NCBI RefSeq assembly: GCF_029227915.1
Contig: NC_079884.1
Location: forward strand, 5,272,001-5,336,000
Direction: 5' to 3'
Length of the DNA: 64,000 nucleotides
Source: Hydractinia symbiolongicarpus
Lineage: Eukaryota > Cnidaria > Hydrozoa > Anthoathecata > Hydractiniidae
The notes under the pieces were generated by a model. That model did no database searches and was not told where the DNA came from. It worked only from the letters and a program-made list of their open reading frames with translations. The position numbers and the translations under genes were made by a program. How positions within the stretch are numbered: the stretch's first letter is position 1; the number at the start of each line of letters is the position of its first letter. Below, piece after piece: positions 1 to 10,204 of the stretch.

Positions 1-171
1 TACTTTTGAATATACGGGCCAAGCCGGGATTTACGGGAAATCGCGGGTTTTCGTTTGCCGACGATTAAACTTCTTTCATTAAGCGTCTCATCAAAAATGA
101 AAACATTTTTGAAAACTACAAGTCTCATGCGTTTTAGTAGTGAAAAAAAAATTTAAAAAATCGTTCGGGAA
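1..171 (+). repeat. Partial monomer at left edge
   Basis: The window opens inside a monomer, about 32 bases after the landmark ATG, and this partial unit runs to the next landmark at 172. It carries the TTGAATATACGGG variant and the GCCGACGATT variant, with CTTTCATTAAGC after it. The array therefore continues to the left of the window. Confidence 0.9.
16..47 (+). other. Candidate G-quadruplex motif (recurs along the array)
   Basis: Four GGG runs at 16-18, 26-28, 35-37 and 45-47 with loops of 7, 6 and 7 bases fit the standard G3-N(1-7) pattern. The same arrangement recurs in monomers carrying GCCAAGCCGGGATTT, for example 624-655. In monomers with GCCAAGCCCGGG the first loop is 8, just outside the standard pattern. 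Monomers with GTCCAGGAT or GCAGGTT lose one or two of the runs. The long loops predict modest stability; this is a sequence match only. Confidence 0.45.
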
Positions 172-577
172 ATGAGTTTCCTCCCTGGGTACTTTCTTTG
201 TATACATTCGACTATACGGGCCAAGCCCCGGATTTACGGGAAAACGCGGGTTTTCGTTTGCCGGCGATTAAACCACTTTTATTCAGCGTCTCATCAAAAA
301 TGAAAACATTCTTGAAAACTACAAGTCTCACGGGTTTTAGTGGTGAAATAATAATTTAAAAAATCGTTTGGGAAATGAGTTTACTCCCTGGGTACTTTCT
401 TTGTATACTTTTGACTATACGGGCCGAGTCCAGGATTTACGGGAAATCGCAGGTTTTCGTTTGCCGGCGATTAAACTTCTTTTATTCAGCGTCTCATCAA
501 AAATGAAAACATTTTTAAAAACTACAAGTCTCATGCGTTTTAGTGGTGAAAAAGTAATTTAAAAAATCGTTCGGGAA

Positions 578-779
578 ATGAGTTTACTCCCTGGGTACTT
601 TCTTTGTATACTTTTGACTATACGGGCCAAGCCGGGATTTACGGGAAATCGCGGGTTTTCGTTTTCCGGCGATTAAACCTCTTTCATTAAGCGTCTCATC
701 AAAAATGAAAACATTTTTGAAAACTACAAGTCTCATGCGTTTTAGTGGTGGAAAAAAAATTTAAAAAATCGTTCGTGAA
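578..779 (+). repeat. Variant monomer type E (GTTTTCCGG, CTTTCATTAAGC)
   Basis: Recognised by GTTTTCCGG in place of GTTTGCCGG, followed by AAACCTCTTTCATTAAGC in place of AAACTTCTTTTATTCAGC, and usually by GGTGGAAAAAAAATTT or GGTGAAAAAAAAATTT at the end. Further copies lie near 8.16, 28.01, 31.45, 39.97, 41.79, 43.81, 48.87, 58.59 and 62.84 kb. From 39.9 kb onward the type also carries CCGGTGATT and AAAATTGAAAAC, a derived sub-lineage. It marks the duplicated blocks well because it is rare and easy to see. Confidence 0.85.
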
Positions 780-982
780 ATGAGTTTACTCCCTGGGTAC
801 TTTCTTTGTATACATTCGACTATACGGGCCAAGCCCCAGATTTACGGGAAAACGCGGGATTTCGTTTGCCGGCGATTAAACCTCTTTCATTAAGCGTCTC
901 ATCAAAAATGAAAACATTTTTGAAAACTACAAGTCTCATGCGTTTTAGTGGTGAAAAAATAATTTAAAAAATCGTTCGGGAA

Positions 983-1184
983 ATGAGTTTACTCCTTGGG
1001 TACTTTCTTTGTATACTCTTGACTAAACGGGCCGAGTCCGGGATTTACGGGAAATCGCGGATTTTCGTTTGCCGGCGATTAAACTTCTTTTATTCAGCGT
1101 CCCATCAAATATGAAAATATTTTTGAAAACTACAAGTCTCATGCGTTTAGTGGTAAAAAAATAATATAAAAATTCGTTCGGGAA
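983..1184 (+). repeat. Variant monomer type D (CCCATCAAATATG)
   Basis: An example of a variant type recognised by a linked set of changes: GCGGATTTTCG for GCGGGTTTTCG, CCCATCAAATATG for CTCATCAAAAATG, AAAATATTTTT for AAAACATTTTT, a one-base shorter GCGTTTAG, and GTAAAAAAATAATATAAA near the end. The same linked set recurs at about 9.35-9.48, 12.2-12.3, 14.0-14.1, 15.2-15.3, 16.0-16.2, 29.2-29.3, 33.2-33.4, 44.8-44.9, 45.2-45.3, 59.8-59.9 and 63.6-63.7 kb. The A/T changes preserve a dyad (see findings). Confidence 0.85.
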
Positions 1185-2402
1185 ATGAGTTTACTCCCTG
1201 GGTTCTTTCTTTGTATACTTTTGACTATACGGGTCAAGCCCGGGATATACGGGAAATCGCGGGTTTTCGTTTGCCGGCGATTAAACTGCTTTTATTCAGC
1301 GTCTCATCAAAAATGAAAACATTTTTGAAAACTACAAGTCTCATGCGTTTTAGTGGTGAAAAAGTAATTTAAAAAATCGTTCGGGAAATGAGTTTACTCC
1401 CTGGGTACTTTCTTTGTATACTTTTGACTATACGGGCCAAGCCCTGGATTTACGGGAAATCGCGGGTTTTCGTTTGCCCGCGATTAAACTTCTTTTATTT
1501 AGCGTCTCATTAAAAATGAAAACATTTTTAAAAACTACAAGTCTCGTGGCCTTTAGTGGTGAAATAATAATTTAAAAAATCGTTTGGGAAATGAGTTTAC
1601 TCCCTGGGTACTTTTTTTGTATACTTTTGACTATACGGGCCAAGCCCGGGATTTACGGGAAATCGCGGGTTTTCGTTTGCCGGCGATTAAACTTCTTTTA
1701 TTCAGCGTCTCATCAAAAATGAAAACATTTTTAAAAACTACAAGTCTTATGCGTTTTAGTGGTGAAAAAATAATTTAAAAAATCGTTCTGGAAATGAGTT
1801 TAGTCCCTGGGTACTTTCTTTGTGTACTTTTGACTATACGGGCCGAGTCCGGGATTTACGGGAAATCGCAGATTTTCGTTTGCCGGCGATTAAACTGCTT
1901 TTATTCAGCGTCTCATCAAAAATGAAAACATTCTTGAAAACTACAAGTCTCATGAGTTTTAGTGGTGAAATAATAATTTAAAAAATCGTTTGGGAAATGA
2001 GTTTACTCCCTGGGTACTTTCTTTGTATACTTTTAAATATGCGGGCCGAGTCCAGGATTTACGGGTAATCGCAGGTTTTCGTTTGCCGGCGATTAAACTT
2101 CTTTTATTCACCGTCTCATCAAAAATGAAAACATTTTTAAAAACTACAAGTCTCATACGTTTTAGTGCTGAAAAAATAATTTAAAAAATCGTTCGGGAAA
2201 TGAGTTTACTCCCTGGGTACTTTCTTTGTATACTTTTGACTATGCGGGCCGAGTCCGGGGTTTACGGGAAATGGCGGGTTTTCGTTTGCCGGCGATTAAA
2301 CTTCTTTTATTCAGCGTCTCATCAAAAATGAAAACATTTTTAAAAACTATAAGTCTTATGCGTCTTAGTGGTGAAAAAGTAATTTAAAAAATCGTTCTGG
2401 AA

Positions 2403-2605
2403 ATGAGTTTACTCACAGGGTACTTTCTTTGTATACATTCGACTATACGTGCCAAACCCGGGATTTACGGGAAATCGCGGGTTTTCGTTTGCCGGCGATT
2501 AAACTGCTTTTATTCAGCGTCTCATCAAAAATGAAAACATTCTTGAAAACTACAAGTCTCATGCGTTTTAGTGGTGAAATAATAATTTAAAAAATCGTTT
2601 GGGAA
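2403..2605 (+). repeat. Variant monomer type C (CTCACAGGG, TACATTCG, TACGTGCC)
   Basis: Recognised by TTCTGG just before the landmark ATG, then ACTCACAGGGTAC, TATACATTCGACTATACGTGCC and usually an unbroken CCCGGGATTT. It often precedes the monomer with CTGCTTTTATTCAGC and ACATTCTTGAAAAC. From 35.6 kb, and repeatedly from 45.9 to 60.6 kb, it has CTTTATATACATTC in place of CTTTGTATACATTC. Confidence 0.85.
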
Positions 2606-4427
2606 ATGAGTTTACTTCCTGGGTACTTTCTTTGTATACTTTTGAATATACGGGCCAAGCCGGGATTTACGGGAAATCGCGGGTTTTCGTTTGCCGACGA
2701 TTAAACTTCTTTTATTCAGCGTCTCATCAAAAATGAAAACATTTTTAAAAACTACAGGTCTTATGCGTTTTAGTGGTGAAAAAATAATTTAAAAATTCGT
2801 TCTGGAAATGAGTTTACTCACAGGGTACTTTCTTTGTATACATTCGACTATACGTGCCAAGACCGGGATTTACGGGAAATCGCGGTTTTCGTTTGCCGGC
2901 GATTAAACCACTTTTATTCAGCGTCTCATCAAAAATGAAAACATTCTTGAAAACTACAAGTCTCACGAGTTTTAGTGGTGAAATAATAATTTAAAAAATC
3001 GTTTGGGAAATGAGTTTACTCCCTGGGTACTTTCTTTGTATACTTTTGACTATACCGGCCAAGCCGGTATTTACGGGAAATCGCGGGTTTTCGTTTGCCG
3101 GCGATTAAACTTCTTTTATTCAGCGTCTCATCAAAAATGAAAACATTTTTAAAAACTACAGGTCTTATGCGTTTTAGTGGTGAAAAAATAATTTAAAAAA
3201 TCGTTTGGGAAATGAGTTTACTCCCTGGGTACTTTCTTTGTATACTTTTGACTATACGGGCCGAGTCCAGGATTTACGGGAAATCGCAGGTTTTCGTTTG
3301 CCGGCGATTAAACTTCTTTTATTCAGCGTCTCATCAAAAATGAAAACATTTTTAAAAACTACAGGTCTCATGCGTTTTAGTGGTGAAATAATAATTTAAA
3401 AAATCGTTCGGGAAATGAGTTTACTCCCTGGGTACTTTCTTTGTATACTTTTGACTATACGGGCCAAGCCCGGATTTACGGGAAATCGCAGGTTTTCGTT
3501 TGCCGGCGATTAAACTTCTTTTATGCAGCGTCTCATCAAAAATGAAAACATTTTTAAAAACTACAAGTCTTATGCGTTTTAGTGGTCAAACAATAATTTA
3601 AAAAATCGTTCTGGAAATGAGTTTACTCCCTGGGTTTTTTCTTCGTATACTTTTGACTATACGGGCCGAGTCCGGGATTTACGGGAAATCGCAGGTTTTC
3701 GTTTGCCGGCGATTAAACTGCTTTTATTCAGCGTCTCATCAAAAATGAAAACATTCTTGAAAACTACAAGTCTCATGAGTTTTAGTGGTGAAATAATAAT
3801 TTAAAAAATCGTTTGGGAAATGAGTTTACTCCCTGGGTACTTTCTTTGTCTACTTTTGACTATACGGGCCGAGTCCAGGATTTACGGGAAATCGCAGGTT
3901 TTCGTTTGCCGGCGATTAAACTTCTTTTATTCACCGTCTCATTAAAAATGAAAACATTTTTAAAAACTACAAGTCTCATGCGTTTTAGTGCTGAAAAAAT
4001 AATTTAAAAAATCGTTCGGGAAATGAGTTTACTCCCTGGGTACTTTCTTTGTATACTTTTGACTATGCGGGCCGAGTCCGGGGTTTACGGGAAATGGCGG
4101 GTTTTCGTTTGCCGGCGATTAAACTTCTTTTATTCAGCGTCTCATCAAAAATGAAAACATTTTTAAGAACTACAAGTCTTATGCGTTTAGTGGTAAAAAA
4201 AAAATATAAAAAATCGTTCGGGAAATGAGTTTACTCCCTGGGTACTTTCTTTGTATACTTTTGACTATACGGGCCAAGCCCGGGATTTACGGGAAATCGC
4301 GGGTTTTCGTTTGCCGGCGATTAAACTGCTTTTATTCAGCGTCTCATCAAAAATGAAAACATTCTTGAAAACTACAAGTCTCATGCGTTTTAGTGGTGAA
4401 ATAATAATTTAAAAAATCGTTTGGGAA

Positions 4428-4629
4428 ATGAGTTTACTCCCTGGGTACTTTCTTTGTATACTTTTGACTATACGGGCCGAGTCCGGGATTTAGGGAAATC
4501 GCAGGTTTTCGTTTGCCGGCGATTAAACTGCTTTTATTCAGCGTCTCATCAAAAATGAAAACATTTTTGAAAACTACAAGTCTCATGCGTTTTAGTGGTG
4601 AAAAAGTAATTTAAAAAATCGTTCGGGAA
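4428..4629 (+). repeat. Variant monomer type G (GATTTAGGGAAATCGCAGG), 202 bp
   Basis: Recognised by GCCGAGTCCGGG followed by ATTTAGGGAAATCGCAGG, in which the C of TTACGGG is lost. The loss removes one CpG and shortens the unit by one base. Other copies are near 8.54 and 9.55 (GGAATTTAGGG), 22.71, 23.93, 25.55, 28.38, 31.83, 34.47, 35.28, 38.11, 40.34, 42.17, 44.19, 49.25, 50.26, 51.47, 53.49, 58.97 and 60.18 kb. Confidence 0.85.
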
Positions 4630-5035
4630 ATGAGTTTACTCCCTGGGTACTTTCTTTGTATACTTTTGACTATACGGGCCAAGCCCGGGATTTACGGGAA
4701 ATCGCGGGTTTTCGTTTGCCGGCGATTAAACTGCTTTTATTTAGCGTCTCATCAAAAATGAAAACATTCTTGAAAACTACAAGTCTCATGCGTTTTAGTG
4801 GTGAAATAATAATTTAAAAAATCGTTTGGGAAATGAGTTTACTCCCTTGGTACTTTCTTTGTATACTTTTGACTATACGGGCCGAGTCCAGGATTTTCGG
4901 GAAATCGCAGGTTTTCGTTTGCCGGCGATTAAACTTCTTTTATTCAGCGTCTTATCAAAAATGAAAACATTTTTAAAAACTACAAGTCTCATGCGTTTTA
5001 GTGGTGAAAAAGTAATTTAAAAAATCGTTCGGGAA

Positions 5036-5237
5036 ATGAGTTTACTCCCTGGGTACTTTCTTTGTATACTTTTGAATATACCGGCCAAGCCGGTATTTAC
5101 GGGAAATCGCGGGTTTTCGTTTGCCGGCGATTAAACTTCTTTTATTCAGCGTCTCATCAAAAATGAAAACATTTTTAAAAACTACAGGTCTTATGCGTTT
5201 TAGTGGTGAAAAAATAATTTAAAAAATCGTTTGGGAA
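5036..5237 (+). repeat. Variant monomer type F (TTGAATATA, AAGCCGGTATTT)
   Basis: Recognised by TTGAATATAC and AAGCCGGTATTT, with one base fewer than the CCCGGG form. This copy has ATACCGGCC in place of ATACGGGCC, completing an eight-base-pair hairpin (annotated separately). The simpler ATACGGGCC form is common between 9 and 20 kb, for example near 10.97, 11.17, 11.98, 13.20 and 15.01 kb. Confidence 0.8.
5078..5096. other. Perfect 8-bp hairpin with CAA loop
   Basis: ATACCGGC, loop CAA, GCCGGTAT: eight perfect base pairs round a three-base loop. Five more copies with the same arms and loop lie at 3052-3070, 21075-21093, 23304-23322, 26140-26158 and 29586-29604. The usual monomer has ATACGGGC here, which leaves one mismatch, so a single G-to-C change completes the stem. 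Several copies are explained by block duplication (21075 to 23304; 26140 to 29586). No function is known or claimed. Confidence 0.7.
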
Positions 5238-5519
5238 ATGAGTTTACTCCCTGGGTACTTTCTTTGTATACTTTTGACTATACGGGCCGAGTCCAGGATT
5301 TACGGGAAATCGCAGGTTTTCGTTTGCCGGCGATTAAACTTCTTTTGTTCAGCGTCTCATCAAAAATGAAAACATTTTTAAAAACTACAGGTCTCATGCG
5401 TTTTAGTGGTGAAATAATAATTTAAAAAATCGTTCGGGAAATGAGTTTACTCCCTGGGTACTTTCTTTGTATACTTTTGACTATACGGGCCAAGCCCGGG
5501 ATTTACGGGAAATCGCGGG

Positions 5520-6740
5520 TTTTCGTTTGCCGGCGATTAAACTTTTTTTATGCAGCGTCTCATCAAAAATGAAAACATTTTTAAAAACTACAAGTCTTAT
5601 GCGTTTTAGTGGTCAAACAATAATTTAAAAAATCGTTCTGGAAATGAGTTTACTCCCTGGGTACTTTCCTTGTATACTTTTGACTATACGGGCCGAGTCC
5701 GGGATTTACGGGAAATCGCAGGTTTTCGTTTGCCGGCGATTAAACTGCTTTTATTCAGCGTCTCATCAAAAATGAAAACATTCTTGAAAACTACAAGTCT
5801 CATGAGTTTTAGTGGTGAAATAATAATTTAAAAAATCGTTTGGGAAATGAGTTTACTCCCTGGGTACTTTCTTTGTCTACTTTTGACTATAGGGGCCGAG
5901 TCCAGGATTTACGGGAAATCGCAGGTTTTCGTTTGCCGGCGATTAAACTTCTTTTATTCACCGTCTCATTAAAAATGAAAACATTTTTAAAAACTACAAG
6001 TCTCATGCGTTTTAGTGCTGAAAAAATAATTTAAAAAATCGTTCGGGAAATGAGTTTACTCCCTGGGTACTTTCTTTGTATACTTTTGACTATGCGGGCC
6101 GAGTCCGGGGTTTACGGGAAATGGCGGGTTTTCGTTTGCCGGCGATTAAACTTTTTTTATGCAGCGTCTCATCAAAAATGAAAACATTTTTAAAAACTAC
6201 AAGTCTTATGCGTTTTAGTGGTCAAACAATAATTTAAAAAATCGTTCTGGAAATGAGTTTACTCCCTGGGTACTTTCCTTGTATACTTTTGACTATACGG
6301 GCCGAGTCCGGGATTTACGGGAAATCGCAGGTTTTCGTTTGCCGGCGATTAAACTGCTTTTATTCAGCGTCTCATCAAAAATGAAAACATTCTTGAAAAC
6401 TACAAGTCTCATGAGTTTTAGTGGTGAAATAATAATTTAAAAAATCGTTTGGGAAATGAGTTTACTCCCTGGGTACTTTCTTTGTCTACTTTTGACTATA
6501 GGGGCCGAGTCCAGGATTTACGGGAAATCGCAGGTTTTCGTTTGCCGGCGATTAAACTTCTTTTATTCACCGTCTCATTAAAAATGAAAACATTTTTAAA
6601 AACTACAAGTCTCATGCGTTTTAGTGCTGAAAAAATAATTTAAAAAATCGTTCGGGAAATGAGTTTACTCCCTGGGTACTTTCTTTGTATACTTTTGACT
6701 ATGCGGGCCGAGTCCGGGGTTTACGGGAAATGGCGGGTTT
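5520..6740 (+). repeat. 609-bp (3-monomer) tandem duplication
   Basis: Two adjacent copies, about 5520-6128 and 6129-6737. Both carry CTTTTTTTATGCAGC (5542 and 6151, offset 609), TACTTTCCTTGTATAC, GTCAAACAATAATT and TTTGACTATAGGGGCCGAG. The join is visible at about 6092-6150, where the TCCGGGGTTTACGG monomer runs straight into the TTTTTTTATGCAG monomer. Confidence 0.85.
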
Positions 6741-8005
6741 TCGTTTGCCGGCGATTAAACTTCTTTTATTCAGCGTCTCATGAAAAATGAAAACATTTTT
6801 AAAAACTACAAGTCTTATGCGTCTTAGTGGTGAAAAAGTAATTTAAAAAATCGTTCTGGAAATGAGTTTACTCACAGGGTACTTTCTTTGTATACATTCG
6901 ACTATACGTGCCAAGCCCGGGATTTACGGGAAATCGCGGGTTTTCGTTTGCCGGCGATTAAACTGCTTTAATTCACCGTCTCATCAAAAATGAAAACATT
7001 CTTGAAAACTACAAGTCTCATGCGTTTTAGTGGTGAAATAATAATTTAAAAAATCGTTTGGGAAATGAGTTTACTTCCTGGGTACTTTCTTTGTATACTT
7101 TTGAATATACGGGCCAAGCCGGGATTTACGGGAAATCGCGGGTTTTCGTTTGCCGACGATTAAACTTCTTTTATTCAGCGTCTCATCAAAAATGAAAACA
7201 TTCTTGAAAACTACAAGTCTCATGAGTTTTAGTGGTGAAATAATAATTTAAAAAATCGTTTGGGAAATGAGTTTACTCCCTGGGTACTTTCTTTGTCTAC
7301 TTTTGACTATAGGGGCCGAGTCCAGGATTTACGGGAAATCGCAGGTTTTCGTTTGCCGGCGATTAAACTTCTTTTATTCACCGTCTCATTAAAAATGAAA
7401 ACATTTTTAAAAACTACAAGTCTCATGCGTTTTAGTGCTGAAAAAATAATTTAAAAAATCGTTCGGGAAATGAGTTTACTCCCTGGGTACTTTCTTTGTA
7501 TACTTTTGACTATGCGGGCCGAGTCCGGGGTTTACGGGAAATGGCGGGTTTTCGTTTGCCGGCGATTAAACTTCTTTTATTCAGCGTCTCATGAAAAATG
7601 AAAACATTTTTAAAAACTACAAGTCTTATGCGTCTTAGTGGTGAAAAAGTAATTTAAAAAATCGTTCTGGAAATGAGTTTACTCACAGGGTACTTTCTTT
7701 GTATACATTCGACTATACGTGCCAAGCCCGGGATTTACGGGAAATCGCGGGTTTTCGTTTGCCGGCGATTAAACTGCTTTAATTCACCGTCTCATCAAAA
7801 ATGAAAACATTCTTGAAAACTACAAGTCTCATGCGTTTTAGTGGTGAAATAATAATTTAAAAAATCGTTTGGGAAATGAGTTTACTTCCTGGGTACTTTC
7901 TTTGTATACTTTTGAATATACGGGCCAAGCCGGGATTTACGGGAAATCGCGGGTTTTCGTTTGCCGACGATTAAACTTCTTTTATTCAGCGTCTCATCAA
8001 AAATG
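6385..8005 (+). repeat. 811-bp (4-monomer) tandem duplication
   Basis: Copies about 6385-7195 and 7196-8005. Private markers are AACTGCTTTAATTCACC (6961 and 7772, offset 811), CTCATGAAAAATG, CGTCTTAGTGG and CTATAGGGGCCGAG. It overlaps the end of the 609-bp duplication, so it arose by taking in one of those copies: nested rather than independent events. Confidence 0.85.
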
Positions 8006-10204
8006 AAAACATTCTTGAAAACTACAAGTCTCACGAGTTTTAGTGGTGAAATAATAATTTAAAAAATCGTTTGGGAAATGAGTTTACTCCCTGGGTACTT
8101 TCTTTGTATACTTTTGACTATACGGGCCGAGTCCAGGATTTACGGGAAATCGCGGGTTTTCGTTTTCCGGCGATTAAACCTCTTTCATTAAGCGTATCAT
8201 CAAAAATGAAAACATTTTTGAAAACTACAAGTCTCATGCGTTTTAGTGGTGGAAAAAAAATTTAAAAAATCGTTCTTGAAATGAGTTTACTCCCTGGGTA
8301 CTTTCTTTGTATACATTCGACTATACGGGCCAAGCCCGGGATTTACGGGAAATCGCGGGTTTTCGTTTGCCGGCGATTAAACTGCTTTTATTCGGCGTCT
8401 CATCAAAAATGAAAACATTCTTGAAAACTACAAGTCTCATGCGTTTTAGTGGTGAAATAATAATTTAAAAAATCGTTTGGGAAATGAGTTTACTCCCTGG
8501 GTACTTTCTTTGTATACTTTTGACTATACGGGCCGAGTCCGGAATTTAGGGAAATCGCAGGTTTTCGTTTGCCGGCGATTAAACTGCTTTTATTCAGCGT
8601 CTCATCAAAAATGAAAACATTTTTGAAAACTACAAGTCTCATGCGTTTTAGTGGTGAAAAAGTAATTTAAAAAATCGTTCGGGAAATGAGTTTACTCCCT
8701 GGGTACTTTCTTTGTATACTTTTGACTATACGGGCCAAGCCCGGGATTTACGGGAAATCGCGGGTTTTCGTTTGCCGGCGATTAACTTGCTTTTATTCAG
8801 CGTGTCATCAAAAATGAAAACATTCTTGAAAACTACAAGTCTCATGCGTTTTAGTGGTGAAATAATAATTTAAAAAATCGTTTGGGAAATGAATTTACTC
8901 CCTGGGTACTTTCTTTGTATACTTTTGACTATATGGGCCGAGTCCAGGATTTACGGGAAATCGCAGGTTTTCGTTTGCCGGCGATTAAACTTCTTTTATT
9001 CAGCGTCTTATCAAAAATGAAAACATTTTTAAAAACTACAAGTCTCATGCGTTTTAGTGGTGAAAAAGTAATTTAAAAAATCGTTCGGGAAATGAGTTTA
9101 CTCCCTGGCTACTTTTTTTGTATACTTTTGAATATACGGGCCAAGCCTGTATTTACGGGAAATCGCGGGTTTTCGTTTGCCGGCGATTAAACTTCTTTTA
9201 TTTAGCGTCTCATCAAAAATGAAAACATTTTTAAAAACTACAGGTCTTATGCGTTTTAGTGGTGAAAAAATAATTTAAAAAATCGTTCGGGAAATGAGTT
9301 TACTCACAGGCTACTTTCTTTGTATACTTTTGACTATACGGGCCGAGTCCGGGATTTACGGGAAATCGCGGATTTTCGTTTGCCGGCGATTAAAATTCTT
9401 TTATTCAGCGTCCCATCAAATATGAAAATATTTTTGAAAACTACAAGTCTCATGCGTTTAGTGGTAAAAAAATAATATAAAAAATCGTTCGGGAAATGAG
9501 TTTACTCCCTGGGTACTTTCTTTGTATACTTTTGACTATACGGGCCGAGTCTGGAATTTAGGGAAATCGCAGGTTTTCGTTTGCCGGCGATTAAACTGCT
9601 TTTATTCAGCGTCTCATCAAAAATGAAAACATTTTTGAAAACTACAAGTCTCATGCGTTTTAGTGGTGAAAAAGTAATTTAAAAAATCGTTCGGGAAATG
9701 AGTTTACTCCCTGGGTACTTTCTTTGTATACTTTTGACTATACGGGCCAAGCCCGGGATTTACGGGAAATCGCGGGTTTTCGTTTGCCGGCGATTAAATT
9801 GCTTTTATTCAGCGTGTCATCAAAAATGAAAACATTCTTGAAAACTACAAGTCTCATGCGTTTTAGTGGTGAAATAATAATTTAAAAAATCGTTTGGGAA
9901 ATGAGTTTACTTCCTGGGTACTTTCTTTGTATACTTTTGAATATACGGGCCAACCCGGGATTTACGGGAAATCGCGGGTTTTCGTTTGCCGACGATTAAA
10001 CTTCTTTTATTCAGCGTCTCATCAAAAATGAAAACATTTTTAAAAACTACAGGTCTTATGCGTTTTAGTGGTGAAAAAATAATTTAAAAAATCCTTCTAG
10101 AAATGAGTTTACTCACAGGGTACTTTCTTTGTATACATTCGACTATACGTGCCAAGACCGGGATTTACGGGAAATCGCGGGTTTTCGTTTGCCGGCGATT
10201 AAAC
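8006..10204 (+). repeat. Single-copy-order segment, distal part of the 17-mer relic
   Basis: About 11 monomers. The order type E (8.16 kb), CGTTCTTGAAATG (8271), GGAATTTAGGG (8541), GCGTGTCATC (about 8800), CTATATGGGCCGAG (about 8930) matches the order at 28.0-28.8 and 31.4-32.2 kb. Type D follows at 9.35-9.48 kb, and AATCCTTCTAGAAATG occurs at about 10092, a marker found otherwise only at 27711 and 31156. No gene was seen. Confidence 0.7.

Larger units (their letters stand above)
1..3035 (+). repeat. Mixed monomer segment without clear higher-order repeat
   Basis: About 15 monomers of several types (C, D, E and ordinary) follow one another without an obvious repeated multi-monomer order. 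Junction states before the ATG alternate irregularly among TTCGGG, TTTGGG and TTCTGG. This could be an older part of the array or the edge of a block whose partner lies outside the window. No gene was seen. Confidence 0.6.
3035..6127 (+). repeat. Offset-2027 (10-monomer) repeated tract
   Basis: The tract at about 3035-4100 reappears at about 5062-6127. Shared markers are the ATACCGGCC hairpin (3052 and 5078), GTCAAACAATAATT (3585 and 5612), TATGCAGCGTC, TTTGTCTACTTTTG and TATGCGGGCCGAGTCCGGGG (about 4065 and 6092), all at offset 2026-2027. Between the copies lie about five other monomers (4.1-5.06 kb), including type G. Confidence 0.75.

Noticed and set aside
1959-2156. 65-codon minus-strand frames (also 21197-21394, 23426-23623, 37204-37401, 39231-39428, 41054-41251, 43079-43276)
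   Set aside because: They do start at ATG, but they are the opposite strand of the same satellite, cross a monomer boundary and recur only where block duplication copied the same two monomers.
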